Source: Fagopyrum homotropicum
Lineage: Eukaryota > Streptophyta > Magnoliopsida > Caryophyllales > Polygonaceae
DNA length: 64,000 nt
Assembly: GCA_033239125.1 (NCBI GenBank)
Contig: BSWB01000005.1
Span: forward strand, 139,248,494 to 139,312,493
Direction of reading: 5' to 3'
Shown here: positions 38,676 to 50,142 of the stretch, piece by piece
How positions within the stretch are numbered: the stretch's first letter is position 1
Layout of the letters: every line of letters starts with the position of its first letter
Notes under the pieces: generated by a model
Seen by the model: only the letters and a program-made list of their open reading frames with translations
What the model was told of the DNA's origin: nothing
The model's database searches: none
Translations under genes and position numbers: made by a program

Positions 38676-40350
38676 CTACACTTACACAAATAAGTAATTA
38701 TTTATAAGAGCGTATGTACATACAACAAGTCAAGCTGAAACAAAAATTACACCTGGTAAGAACATGGCATGGATATACCTTTATGTTTTTAACCTTAGCC
38801 ATCAGTGTTTCAACTATAAAGTGATTTTGTGACTATTTTATGGAAAAAGGACAAAAACTTACAAAAAGTGGAGCCTTTTGAAGTGTTTCTGGCATACCTG
38901 CTCTCTAGTACAAAGACAATGATTATCTATCAATTATAAGTTGTCAACTGATCAATGATTTTACTAGCTTCATTAGTTCAATTTCTAGAGGTTTCAGCAT
39001 ATGAGACCAAGATATATTAGCATAGAATATTAGTTATTTTTAGAGTAGTATCACATGGCATACGTTCAAGACGTCTAGTACTTTCAACAAATGTGAATAG
39101 AACAAAAATCTTACACTGGAAACCAGTGATGTCATATATGTGTTACTAATTTAAAGCCCTTACCAATCTGAGTTACACAAACTTAAAAATCAGCAAATAG
39201 ACAAGCAAACAAGAATTAAAGAAAAATATGGAATATGAATGTAAGTCTATCAGAAGATTACCGGGATAAAAAAAACATGAATTATTGCCACGGTTATGGA
39301 AATTTTCTCTAGCTTTTAATGAAAAAAAACATTGGACATTTGGAAGCTTATAGCACCGAAGAGCGCTTGGTAGCTATGGTATGAGCGGCACAATAAAGAT
39401 TACAAGTAATCCGTCACATTCAAAGAAAAAACAACATGAAAAAGACAACAAATAGATAGAATATTGAGTTTGTTTAATATATGTATCCAAAGCAAGTACC
39501 ATGAGACAATCATGTTGAGAGAGACTTACAAGATCGCGCAGCATCTTCAAGTTCAAGAAAAGACTGAACCACAACACTTCTTGATATAGCAATATCGGAC
39601 AAAAGCTTTGTCATCACTACTCCAAAGAGCATCTTCTCTGCAGTAAATGCCAAAACAATGGTCTTCTACAATCAATATTATACATGAATGGTTGCTAAAC
39701 TGATCAACCTCCAATACCGAGAAGCAAAAGATACAAGCATTTGTAGTCAAAATATATATAAATATCATTTCATGTTAGCGTATATCTCCAACCTCATCCA
39801 AGAGTGCAATGTATCTGATGCGCAACTGGCCTTTAGGAGGAAAGGATGGAAGGCTTTCTCTAGAAATACCCACTTCAATTGCAAAAGAAGAAGAAAAATT
39901 ATGGTTAGATAATTACTCTATTTAGTTGCAGGAGAAAGATGGTATACTTATACATATAAAATAGTAATGTCTATACAACAAAACACACTCCAACCAGATG
40001 ATAACTCTTTTTAGTTGCAGGTTCTATTATCAGGTGCCACGTCATATTATCAACACAATTAACAACCATATCTAGTTAACTCATAATCTGATCAAGTATT
40101 TTAAAACCTATATTACAAGGACCAAAAAGGTTTCAATATGAATAAGACAGGGGGTATGCAAATAGCTAATATCACGTGACAAATGCATTCATAAATGACA
40201 ATCCTAATAGGTTACTACCTTTTATCTAGTATCTCACCATGGATAACAATATCACCAAGTCCAAGAAAAAAAAGTCCTTGATGGGTCCGCTATTGTACGA
40301 GCACCTTGCTGGTTTAAAACCCTGGGCATTCATATTATCCCAAAGTAATT

Positions 40351-41223
40351 TCACTTAGACTTAAATTTGCTGGAGAATTGCTCATAGCTCGGTACATACA
40401 GAACTGCATCCATTGAGGGAACCAATTGTGAGCGACATATTTCATCATAAAGAGAATAAACTAATGAGTAGTTCAAAATATGTAATATACCATCTCCGTA
40501 TGAAGCCATTGTAAGGGGAGAAGAGATCAATTTTCCAGCCAGGGAAGCGATATCCTTGACTGAAACTTCATCAACGGTTTTAGGAAGTGCTCCACGGGTT
40601 TCCTGCAAAGAGCAAAATCACGCACTCATTATTTTTTTTACCAACAAAGATACGCTTTAGACATGCCAAAAATAGAGCTTAATGGCACTTGGCTCATCAA
40701 AAACTACCTGCAGCTCTAAAGACACGAAACAAGAACCTTTAGGATACTAGATTACACGGTGTAAATAAAACTAGAACCCTGAATGTGAACCTATTGAAAG
40801 GGTTAATTATGTACAAGATAAAATTTTCCTTGTGAACATGGTTTAAGCCTCACATGTACACTAAAGAGGGGAACACCATGCGCTGACAGTCCATTCTTCA
40901 AAATTATATATAAAACGAGGAAGAGTCGTCCAAATAAATATTATAAAACCAGCAAAGTTTCCAAAAAAATGTTCATTTTCACCTCTCCATAAGTCAAAAG
41001 TTGTGTGCCAATATCTTCGGAGGCCACCATCTGCAAAATAAGTATAAGAGTTTAGAAATAGGCTAAATAGAAGAGTGAGCGTCAGCATATAGGGTTCATA
41101 GCAAGGTGAACTTCAAGATACGGCTATAGTGTCAACAGATGTTGGAGCATACTCTTGATTCTAAGTTCATCAAAATTGTTGACTTGGTTGATGCCTTTGC
41201 GCGGTCCAGTTGTACTTGGCTAA
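40351..41223 (-). pseudogene. Captured fragment of mitochondrial processing peptidase subunit alpha
   Basis: Four blocks in transcription order match the C-terminus of plant MPP-alpha: 41223-41153 (VSQVQLDRAKASTKSTILMNLES), 41030-40983 (MVASEDIGTQLLTYGE), 40602-40491 (KPVEHFLK, then TVDEVSVKDIASLAGKLISS, PLTMASYGD) and 40403-40351 (LYVPSYEQFSSKFKSK, stop). All introns between them keep GT-AG borders, so the source was genomic DNA, not mRNA. A 1-bp frameshift after KPVEHFLK breaks the frame. The upstream two-thirds, including the peptidase-fold N-terminal domain, is absent. The intact gene is a core subunit of the mitochondrial presequence protease and respiratory complex III in plants. Confidence 0.85.
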
Positions 41224-42804
41224 CTGTTCCAAATTTAGTAGGAAAAAGATTCTGAAGAACATTAGCAACCACCTCCACATGATTCTCATATACAAAACAA
41301 GCATCAAGGGCGTTATATCATACCTTTCAGTAGCATACTCTCTTTATATACATCAACAAAGGAGGTGAAGGCAGAGGAGAAACACTTCTTTACAAAACTG
41401 CAAAATGATCATCATACAAAGAAAACCCAACGAATGAACTTAAAACACTCAAATCAAAATATTGAGAAAACTTAAATCATAAATAGAACACAAAATAGAA
41501 AATATAGGTAAAATCAAAATGCATGAACGGGAGAGGGAAAACCTTTCCCTGCAAACAATGAAAATGATCACCATACAAATAAAACCTAAGACGCACTGAG
41601 GTTAAAATGTATGGCAAATGTATTCCACAAAACAAATCTGAAACTGGTGCAGGGGAGTTGGACAACTCTAATGAACTTAAAAATTATTCATGGTCTATAA
41701 GTATCCTATAGTTTGCGACTTCCTATTATAGAAGCAAAGTACCATAAATCTAAGAAACTCTATGGTGAAAGATCAACAAATTATCAAGCCACGCCATGAT
41801 GCAGGGGAGTTGGTTCAACTTGTTGTGACAAGGAGACTTTAGTGCTTCTTGTTAAAATAATAAAAAATCATACCTCAAGTTTTGTTGAGTGTTACATAAA
41901 TATAAGCAAAGGTGACTGTAAGGGGAGATCTTATACTTCTTAATACTATTCTTGCAATACTAAAGAACATCCGTTGATAACATGGTATTAGGCAATTGCA
42001 ACAACACTGAAACATTTTCACAGTGACTGAATAAGAGCATGTTTAAAGCAATTTCAATATAAATATAGTGATTAAATTATGGAAGGTTTAAAAAAAATTT
42101 TCAAACAGTACATAAATAACATTGTAGATATTCAACAACTTCAATATCAATCATCTATCATATTATGGCAGGTATAAAACATTTTTCAAGATCTATATAG
42201 TTGATTATGGCAGGTTTAAACATTTTTCACAGAGATTGTATATGTTTATAGTAATTTCAAATAGTAGATAAATCGCAATGCTAAAATGCAGCAATTTCAA
42301 TATCAATATATGCTATACTGAATTGAAGTGATAGCAAGTAGAGAATACCTGGTAGGAGAACTTTAGGCGGATGATCGGAGAGATGAATGACAGACAAAAG
42401 ACTCACAATTTGGGAATAACTGATTTTCTAGCCTTCGGTGGCAGCAACCCTAATACGAAACCCTATATGAAACACAAGAGCGAATCAAATCTACGGTTTC
42501 CCTGAAATTCAAAGCGAATATTGAAGGAAGAAACCATAGCGTTCTCCAACACAAAGGATAAAAGAATAAGACTTGTTATTCAGTTGAAGGGGAGAGGGGA
42601 AACCATTCGATGATAGTGATAGTTGGAGCCCTTGCCAATTAACAGATCTTGAAGAAAGTAATTGTAGCCCTAGAGATGTTCTCCGCCAGTACACACGAAG
42701 AACGACCTTGTGTGAGATAAGAAGGGAAGAGGGGAATAATTTTGACTTTCCTTTCTTGCTGAATATGCGATAATTTTTATTGTTTAATTAGAAAAAAAAT
42801 AATA

Positions 42805-43095
42805 CTACCTCCGATCAAAAATAACTGTCATTTTATCCTTTGACACAATTTTTAAGAAAAATATTAAATAACATAGATTTTGTAAAATTTTTCTAAATCT
42901 TATCACATATTTAATATTCAACCTTCTTTTAAACCAATAAGAAAGATTTTATAACTAAAATTAATCATTTACACCAATTTTCAAAAACATTTCTTATAAT
43001 TATTGTTCATTTATTGGCCTAGAAAACTTAAAACGACAGATAATTTTGATCAAATTTCTAATGCTAAAACGACACTTATTTTTGATCGGAGGGAG
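42805..43095. mobile_element. Stowaway MITE inside the CACTA
   Basis: This 291-bp element has termini CTACCTCCGATCAAAAATAA and, inverted, CTCCCTCCGATCAAAAATAA. It is flanked by TA duplications at 42803-42804 and 43096-43097. The CTCCCTCCG start and TA target are characteristic of Stowaway (Tc1/mariner) MITEs. It has no coding content. Confidence 0.9.
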
Positions 43096-46000
43096 TAATA
43101 GTGAAGCAAGCCAAATATTCCGGGGGTTTTGCTGAATTTACAAATTTAACCTAATATATAACTCGGTGGTCAAAGCAACCGTGTTATATATGTTTTATAT
43201 AACCCGGATATAGCAATGTTCGAGTTATTTACATACCTCTTGCCTAATTTTACATAACTTTATAACCCGGGTATTACAACATCCGTGTTATTATAGGTTT
43301 CCAAATTAAATTTTTTAAAAATCCGATTTTATACCTCATGATTTATAAGCCCGGGATATATTTTAAGGGTTATAAACACATTTTTGTAGTAGTGTTAGAA
43401 AGCGAAATGAGGAGTATTAAAATCCCGTTGATCATAGTTGGAGATTACAACGAATTGATGGAACCAGCCGATAAAAAAGGAGGGGCTACAACTGCGCTTA
43501 ATAGGTTTGAGAGATTAACACAATTTTCTAACCAATTTAGCTTAAGAAATCTACCAACCAAAGGAAATGATTTTACATGGAAGAAAAGGAGAGAAGGTGA
43601 TAATAATACATACGAAAAATTGGATAGAGTGATGACCTCTTTGGAAATCATTCAAGAATACCCTGGTTTGCACACTAGGTATCATGCTTTCACAAACTCT
43701 GACAACTGCATGATTTTCTTTTTCCTTAAAAATAATCAGAGTATAGGGAAGAATAAACCTTTTAGATTTGAATCAATGTGGATGCTTAATCAGGATTGTG
43801 AAAACGTGGTGAAGCAAGTATGGAGGACTCATTACCAAGGAACAAGTATGTTTGATCTAGCAAAAAGGACAAGTTTGCTCAAACAAAAACTGAAACAATG
43901 GAGTCGAGAAAAGTTTGGCAATATAAACAAACAACTGTTAAAAGTAGACGAAGAATTAGAAAGACTCCAAAAAATTAGTTTTTCAAGTTTTGACCAAGGC
44001 ATTAATAACAGAATCATTAGACTAAATCAGAAAAGAGAATGTCTAATAGAATACCAACATAAATATTGGGTACAGAGAGCTAAAACGAAATACATGCAAT
44101 TTGGCGATAAGAACACTAAGTTTCACCATAGGAAAGCAACGGGACGAAGGAACAAAAAAGTAATTTCGACAATTACTAAAAGTACTGGCGAGGTGTTGGC
44201 AAATGATACAGAAATCAATGACGAATTTGTAAATGAGTACAAGAGTAGATTCAAAACTTCATCAATTGACATGAGTAAAGTACAAAATCAACTATAGATT
44301 ATTCAACAAGAAGTATCAAGTACTGATAACATTAATTTGGAAAAGCCTTTTTCCACAAAAGAAATAAAAGACGCACTATTTAATATAGGCTCAGATAAAT
44401 CGCCAGGCCCTGATGGAATGTCAGCGGGTTTCTATCAGAAGTATTGGCATATTGTCGGTCCAACAGTTACCAGAGCGGTTAAATGTTTCTATAGAACTGG
44501 TAAATTACTTCGGCAACTAAATCATACGTTCATAGCACTCCTACCAAAGATTGATAACCCAACAACAACATCACATTACAGACCTATTAGTTTAGTATCC
44601 ACGGTATATAAAATTATATCGAAGATATTAGCAAAACGATTAAGTATAGTCCTTCCATTATTGATTCACCCTCTACAAAGTGCTTTCGTCAAAGATAGAG
44701 CAATTCATGATAATGTGCTCATCGCGCACGAAATTTTTCATGGTTTCAAAGCAAAAAAAGGAAAAGAAGGTTATATGGCCATAAAATTAGATATGGAAAA
44801 AGCATATGACAAAGTGGAATGGGAATTCCTTAAAGCGTTTTTGATCAAATTCGGATTTGGGGATAAATTCCGAAGTTGGATTCAAGAATGTATATCAACA
44901 GTTTCATATTCGATCTTAATTAATGACTCACCTACTAACTTATTTTGCCCACAATGTGGTCTAAGACAAGGGGACCCGCTATCCCCCCTTCTTTTTAATC
45001 TATGTGCGGAAGTGTTAGCAAGAAACTTACAAAAAGTATCAAATGAGAACCCAAAGTGTATTGGTTTTCCTATTTCAAAAAATGGGACTATTATCCCTTT
45101 CTTAGCATTTGCAGACGATATAATAATATTCACTAAAACAACAACTCAGGCGAGTGATATGGTTCCTTAAAAGACTATTGTGATATTTCCGGACAGATAA
45201 TTAACTATAACAAATCCGTGTTTCAGACTACATGTAACATTGATCAAAGTAATAAGAGAAGAATTCAGGGTCATTTGGGAATTAGTATCTCCACGAATAT
45301 CGAACAATACTTAGGATGCCCAATCATTAACGGCCGAGTCAACAAAGAAATTTTCAACTCCGTTATCACTAAAACCAAACAACAACTTACTAGATGGAAA
45401 GCGTCCTCTTTGTCTCAAGAAGGAAGAATAACTTTAATAAAGGCAAATCTGAATGCAAAACCTAGTTACTTAATGCAGGCATTTATGCTGCCGGGAAATA
45501 TACACAGTGAACTAGACAAAATCAATAGAATTTTCTTTTGGAATAAGGGGCCTAATCACCACCCTCTTATTAGCTGGGACAAGATTTGTAAACCTAGATC
45601 CCTTGGTGGAACAGGGATTAGGAAAGCAGAAGACATGAATAAAGCTCTACAAATGAAATTACTATGGAAAATTATGGTTGAACCGGATAACATATGGGTT
45701 AAAATAGTTGAAGAAAAATACCTAAAAGGAGCATGCCTATGAAATTACGATTGCGGAAAGAATGTATCTTGGCAGTGGAAGAATTTGATCAAATTATATA
45801 AAGATTTCGACAAAGGCCTCGCTTGGAGGGTAGGAGACGGAAACACAATAAGATTTTGGAAAGATAAGTGGGTTTTGGATAAACCACTACAAGATGTCTT
45901 GCTTGACTCAACTCAAGTCAATCTGACAGAACTTACATCCTCTTTTATCAGTAATAATGCATGGAATCACCAGAAATTAGACCAACTTAATAATTACTTG

Positions 46001-47213
46001 CCAAGTACACTGGTGGAGAAAATTAAAAATTATAACCTACCGGTTAGTGACATTCGTGATCGATTGTACTGGGTAGGAAATAATGAAGGGTGGTATTCGA
46101 CTAAATCATCGTTGGAGATGATTCAAAAAAGGAGAGTTGGAGTCACGAGCGACAAAACCTGGATTTGGAAACTAGACATCATGCCAAAAATCAGGAATTT
46201 CATATGGAAGATTGCTATGGATGGTATCCCTACAAAACAAAATCTGGATAGACAAAAGATCCCGGTAGTTATGAACTGCGAATACTGTAACCACCATACC
46301 GAAAGTGCAAAACACTTGTTTTTTAAATGTCCGATTATGCACTCAATTATTGAAAACCAAAGTGTTGTAACGATCTTAAAAAGTATCGATATTGAGAATC
46401 ATGGTATTGATGAGGCCCTTTGTGAACTCAAAGATTCAGTCTCGACTAAGGATATGAAACTTATTGTGGTTATATGGTGGAATATGTGGACGACGAGAAA
46501 TCAGTTCGTTTTCAATAAAACAAAATTCCCACAAAACATTAAAATAACGCCAATTAATCAAATTGCTAGTTGGGATCTAGCAAATTCAAAAGAAAGCACC
46601 AATATATTAGTACCAAAAGCACCAAGGAGAGGAAAGAAAAACCTAAAGTGGAAACAACCAAGGGAAGGTTTCTATAAACTCAACTTTGATGCCTCACAAT
46701 ATTTTAACAAATAACTGTTCGTATGGATTTATCATTCGTAACCATCATGCGATTCCTATTGTTTTAGGAAGCGGCAGTTGCAATGCCGATTCAGTTTTGG
46801 AAGCTGAAGCTATTGCTTTGCGGTATGGCCTTCAAAAGGCTAAGGAGATTGGAATTACAGCTATCGAGATTGAAGGGGATAACCTTACGTTGATCAACTC
46901 GATTAACCGAATTTGGAAGCCTCCGTGGGAACTCGATATGATCATAAATGACATCTCAATTATTATTGCTAGTTTCCAAGTTTTTACCGCTCAGCACATT
47001 TTTAGGGAAATTAATACGGTTGCGGACAAGATTGCGTTGCACGGACATAATGAAGAACTGGATGCTGATGCAATCCCAGAAGACGTTCAAGACCTCATCC
47101 GAAAGGATGCTGTAGGTCGATTAGTGTCTAGAAGCTGATCCTCCTATGTTTGTTTACCATTGTATCAAAAAAAAAGGGCAAATTAGTAATGTAGCATAAT
47201 AACTGCCTAAAAG

Positions 47214-47327
47214 TTAAAGATATATTAAATTAAAAAAAAGGCAACAACATGATACGGTATCTTCTACACCAATTTGTTAAAGATATATTAAATCCATAAA
47301 AAAAGGCAATAGCATGATACGGTATCT
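47214..47327. repeat. 63-bp-period direct repeat beside the LINE tail
   Basis: TTAAAGATATATTAAAT, an A-rich tract, GGCAAYARCATGATACGGTATCTTC occurs at 47214-47260 and again at 47277-47327. The segment between them (47261-47275, CTTCTACACCAATTT) is the exact reverse complement of 32249-32263 in the left part of the host element. Confidence 0.75.
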
Positions 47328-47689
47328 TCGGTTCGTCTTCTTTCCTAAACATTTCATCCCAAAAAGTAAGCGCCATTCGGAACCTCCATTGGATCGTGAG
47401 ATTCTCCATTCGCAACCTCCATCTTCAAATCGTGAACTTCGACCGTCTTCAACCTCCTGTCTGATCTATTCTTTGTGTAACAACAATCAATCCTTGTAAG
47501 TATTCCAAATTCTCTCAACAATATACCATTTTAATGGCTTCGATTTCGGTTCAAACCGAAAACAGTTGATGAACGTTTTCCCTAAAATCCATACTCAAAA
47601 CCGCCATTGTTGATCTTTAACTACATGGCCTTAATTTTGAAATTATCCATTTTTGTGAAATTTATGTATTCGAATCAACACTGATGAAA

Positions 47690-48180
47690 GATTATGTACA
47701 TAATTTTAAGCAGATACATAAAAATCAACGCCACATAAATTTAACAACTACATAATATTAGCAGATACATAAATTATGTTCGTCACCTTCGTCATTATTG
47801 ACACATAAATTTAACAACTACATAATATTAGTAGATACATAAATTATGTTCGTCACCTTCATCATTACTTACACTCAGCACATAAAAATCAACGCCACAT
47901 AAATTTAACTACTACATAATATTAGCAGATACATAAATTATGTTCGTCACCTTCGTTATTACTGACACATAAATTTAACAACTACATAATATTAGCAGAT
48001 ACATAAATTATGTTCGTCACCTTCATCATTACTGACACTCAGCACATAAAAATCAACGCCACATAAATTTAACAACTACATAATATTAGCAGATACATAA
48101 ATTATGTTCGTCCCCTTCATCATTACCAATACTCAGCACATAAAAAATCACCGACATATAAATATACGAAATACATAATA
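47690..48180. repeat. 164-bp higher-order tandem repeat (70 + 94 bp units)
   Basis: The word TTATGTTCGTC recurs at about 47774, 47844, 47938, 48008 and 48102, giving spacings 70, 94, 70 and 94. The longer unit is the shorter one plus CACTCAGCACATAAAAATCAA-like sequence. Neighbouring words ACATAAATTTAACAACTACATAATATTAGCAG repeat with few changes. It lies in the right part of the inverted-repeat element and is non-coding. Confidence 0.85.
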
Positions 48181-48609
48181 TTAACTATATACATAAATTA
48201 CGCAGAGCAAATTGAAGAAACAGATCATCAAAACGAAATAAATCGGCAGTAATCGCAAAAAAAATAGAGAAAATGTTTTTGACAGTAAACGAATAACTCT
48301 GTAGCATGGTGGTTATGGCTTCAGAAATGGGGAATTTTGTGATTTTGGGATCACGTTTACAAGGAAAGTATATTTGCTATCCTAACAACATCGTGATTTA
48401 TAGGGGACCACATTAAATAACCATATTTATTTAAAAAAACTGCCACATCATCATTTTTTATTTCCAGCAGGGGTATCAATTTATTTGGGAGTTAATCTTT
48501 ATCATAAAATTACTAGGGGCCTACTTTATCTACATTTTTACAAAAGAGACTAGTTAATCTACATTAATACATAATTAGCCTACTTCTCCTTTTATCTCAA
48601 AAAAAACGT

Positions 48610-48757
48610 AGTTCTAAACTGCGGGTTATGTGTAAAAAAAAAAAACTCGCAGCTTTAAACTGCGTTTTATTCGTACGGCTCTACTCCGAACCAAATATCC
48701 TTCCTATTATCAGAAATAGTTTTAGTCCATTCCTAATCCTAGAAAATATTTTAGTTT
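48610..48757 (-). repeat. Right terminal inverted repeat
   Basis: The reverse complement of this segment matches 31907 onward: CTACTCCGAACCAAATATCC, GTCCATTCCTAATCC and AAAATATTTTAGTTT are in the same order. The inner part has GCAGCTTTAAACTGCG and CTAAACTGCGGGTTATGTG. Confidence 0.8.
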
Positions 48758-49105
48758 TGTTATTATTTAGGAAAAAAATCCAAATATATTACCACAGTCT
48801 CTTAACCCTCTTTCCGCCACTTTAATTTTAAGATCTTTATCTACTTTGTATCCATATTTATTAAATCTTAACTCTATATTTATTTACCCATCATATTTAT
48901 ATACATTTTTAAAATGTTGATACTATTAATTTTATTTTAAAAAATAAAATAATAAATATATAAACAATTAATAAAAATGAGATTTTCAATAAACACTTCA
49001 TTAAAAATTAAAACACACAAAGACGTAAAAATAATAATCGCAAAATTAAGAGCAAAACATGAAAATTCAAATACACTACTACATATGAAAACATACATAA
49101 AATTA

Positions 49106-49570
49106 CTAATTTTCAACATGAGTATTGCCAAACTTTTCCCATACATGTTGAACCAAATCGTGCTTCAATTGTTCGTGTGTAGTGCTACTCCGAAGGTGGA
49201 CACAGTTGGTTATGTAATCCGCCATAGAATTTGGTATCCGAGACACGTATGTATTGTCAATATCGTTTGATTGATCAAATTGAGACGGATCCCAATACAA
49301 CGTGTATGTGTCTCGTCCATCTTCCATAATCATATTATGTAGAATTATGCAAGCTCTCATAATCTTTCCAATGAAACCAATGTCCCAAGCAAGTGTTGGG
49401 TTCTTCACAATAGCAAATCATGCATGCGGAACTCCAAAGGCTCTTTCCACATCCTTTCAACACTACTCTTGTAATTTAGCAAATAATGTATCTTTCTCAC
49501 CTCGTGTAAGTCCTATTGACGGTATAAATGTTGCCCACCGTGGATAGATACCGTCGGTTAAATAATAACT
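49106..49570 (-). pseudogene. PIF/Harbinger transposase C-terminal fragment
   Basis: One minus-strand frame reads SYYLTDGIYPRWATF, then KDVERAFGV and MRACIILHNMIMEDGRD, ending HEQLKHDLVQHVWEKFG and a TAA. These are hallmarks of the plant PIF/Harbinger DDE transposase; the Glu of KDVERAFG is the expected third catalytic acid. Three in-frame stops lie between about 49430 and 49490, and everything upstream of GYYL/SYYL is missing. No termini of the parent element were seen nearby. Confidence 0.85.
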
Positions 49571-50142
49571 CATGGGTAGATTAAACATAAATATCATTAA
49601 TAAGAAAATATCCTTATTATGTATTTATAAAATAAATTTCATTCATAATGTTATTTTTAATTCAAAAAAATTAGTTATTCTAAAGATACCCAATATTAAA
49701 CTTTATAGATAGAAAAAAAGTCTTTGTACTCTAAAATAGATTAATTTTTTTTATTCTTCTAAATATATTTAATTATGAAATATATGGGTAGAGATAAAAA
49801 TAAAAATAAAAATATTTATAAAATAAAAATCATCAAAATATATTTATTTAAACAAAAAACTATCACAAATAAATAATAAAATTATTACAAAAATGAAAAA
49901 CTTTGAACCTTTGATCTTGCTTAGATCCAATGGATCAAAAAAATTTCATGCTCCACCACTTATCTAATGGACACATGTCACGTTTTGAAGACAAAAGATT
50001 ATAAAAAAAAAAGGGTTGTTTTGGACAAAAAAAAATGTCTCTTCTCTCTCTAAGCTTTAATCGATCTCTTACTTCCATTTGTCAGAAAAATTTTGAAGAC
50101 AAAATTGTACTATTTATAGCATATCTATATTATTATAATGCT
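49571..50142. other. AT-rich spacer, nothing recognised
   Basis: The sequence is mostly poly-A/T-rich low-complexity DNA with no open frame of note and no repeat boundary other than the adjoining LTR start. Confidence 0.5.

Larger units (their letters stand above)
36938..43394. mobile_element. CACTA (En/Spm-like) transposon, 6457 bp, carrying gene fragments
   Basis: It starts CACTACTACAAAAA and ends TTTTTGTAGTAGTG, a perfect 14-bp terminal inverted repeat, with a 3-bp duplication TTA at 36935-36937 and 43395-43397. The subterminal regions (about 36960-37390 and 43125-43370) hold many AACCCGG/CCGGGTTAT-type motifs, as expected of CACTA transposase-binding arrays. No TNP2-type transposase was found, so it is probably non-autonomous. 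The interior, mostly on the minus strand, carries a Ulp1/C48 protease domain, mitochondrial processing peptidase alpha exons and a Stowaway MITE. Clean ends and duplication suggest a fairly young insertion. Confidence 0.93.
36560..47138 (+). pseudogene. LINE ORF2: endonuclease, reverse transcriptase, zf-RVT, RNase H (interrupted)
   Basis: The APE-like endonuclease opens with KFAFWNCRGMK at 36563; the codon before it (36560-36562) is ATA, where a start would be expected. It runs to 36937, stops at the CACTA, and resumes after it in the frame expected once the 6460 bp of element plus duplication is ignored (IVGDYNE, at about 43435). The reverse transcriptase lies at about 44340-45160 with SPGPDGM, RPISLV, GLRQGDPLSP and FADDIIIF. 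zf-RVT follows at about 46080-46340 and RNase H at about 46670-47120 (EAEAIALRYGL). Breaks are a TAG at 44295, a frameshift near 45165, a TGA at 45740 and a frameshift near 46700. Confidence 0.88.
32300..47175 (+). mobile_element. L1-type LINE with RNase H, split by a CACTA element
   Basis: In order on the plus strand it carries an ORF1 with zinc knuckle, a long inter-ORF segment, and an ORF2 with endonuclease, reverse transcriptase, zf-RVT and RNase H. It ends in TTGTATC plus an A tract at 47167-47175. The 5' border is not resolved; an ATG at 32376 opens a Lys-rich frame that soon meets TAG and TAA stops before the main ORF1. Stops and frameshifts make the copy inactive. A CACTA element occupies 36938-43394 inside the endonuclease domain. 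Confidence 0.85.
31907..48757. mobile_element. Long terminal-inverted-repeat element hosting nested insertions
   Basis: The two ends are inverted copies: AAACTAAAATATTTT, then GGATTAGGAATGGAC, AAAACTATTTCTGA and GGATATTTGGTTCGGAGTAG occur in order from 31907 and, reverse-complemented, from 48757 inward. The match extends about 150-180 bp (to about 32090 and 48610) with indels. The arms contain a palindromic subrepeat, CGCAGTTTNAAACTGCG, repeated near 32020, 32120, 32210 and 48610-48665. Without the LINE and CACTA insertions the element would be about 2 kb. Long TIRs suggest a Mutator-like or foldback element, but no 9-bp duplication or transposase was seen, so the superfamily is open. Confidence 0.65.

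Noticed and set aside
40351..41223. Functional mitochondrial processing peptidase gene
   Set aside because: Only the C-terminal exons are present, one with a frameshift, and they sit inside a transposon.
47640..48200. CRISPR-like array
   Set aside because: Units are tandem satellite repeats with repeated, not unique, intervening sequence, and the DNA is plant nuclear.
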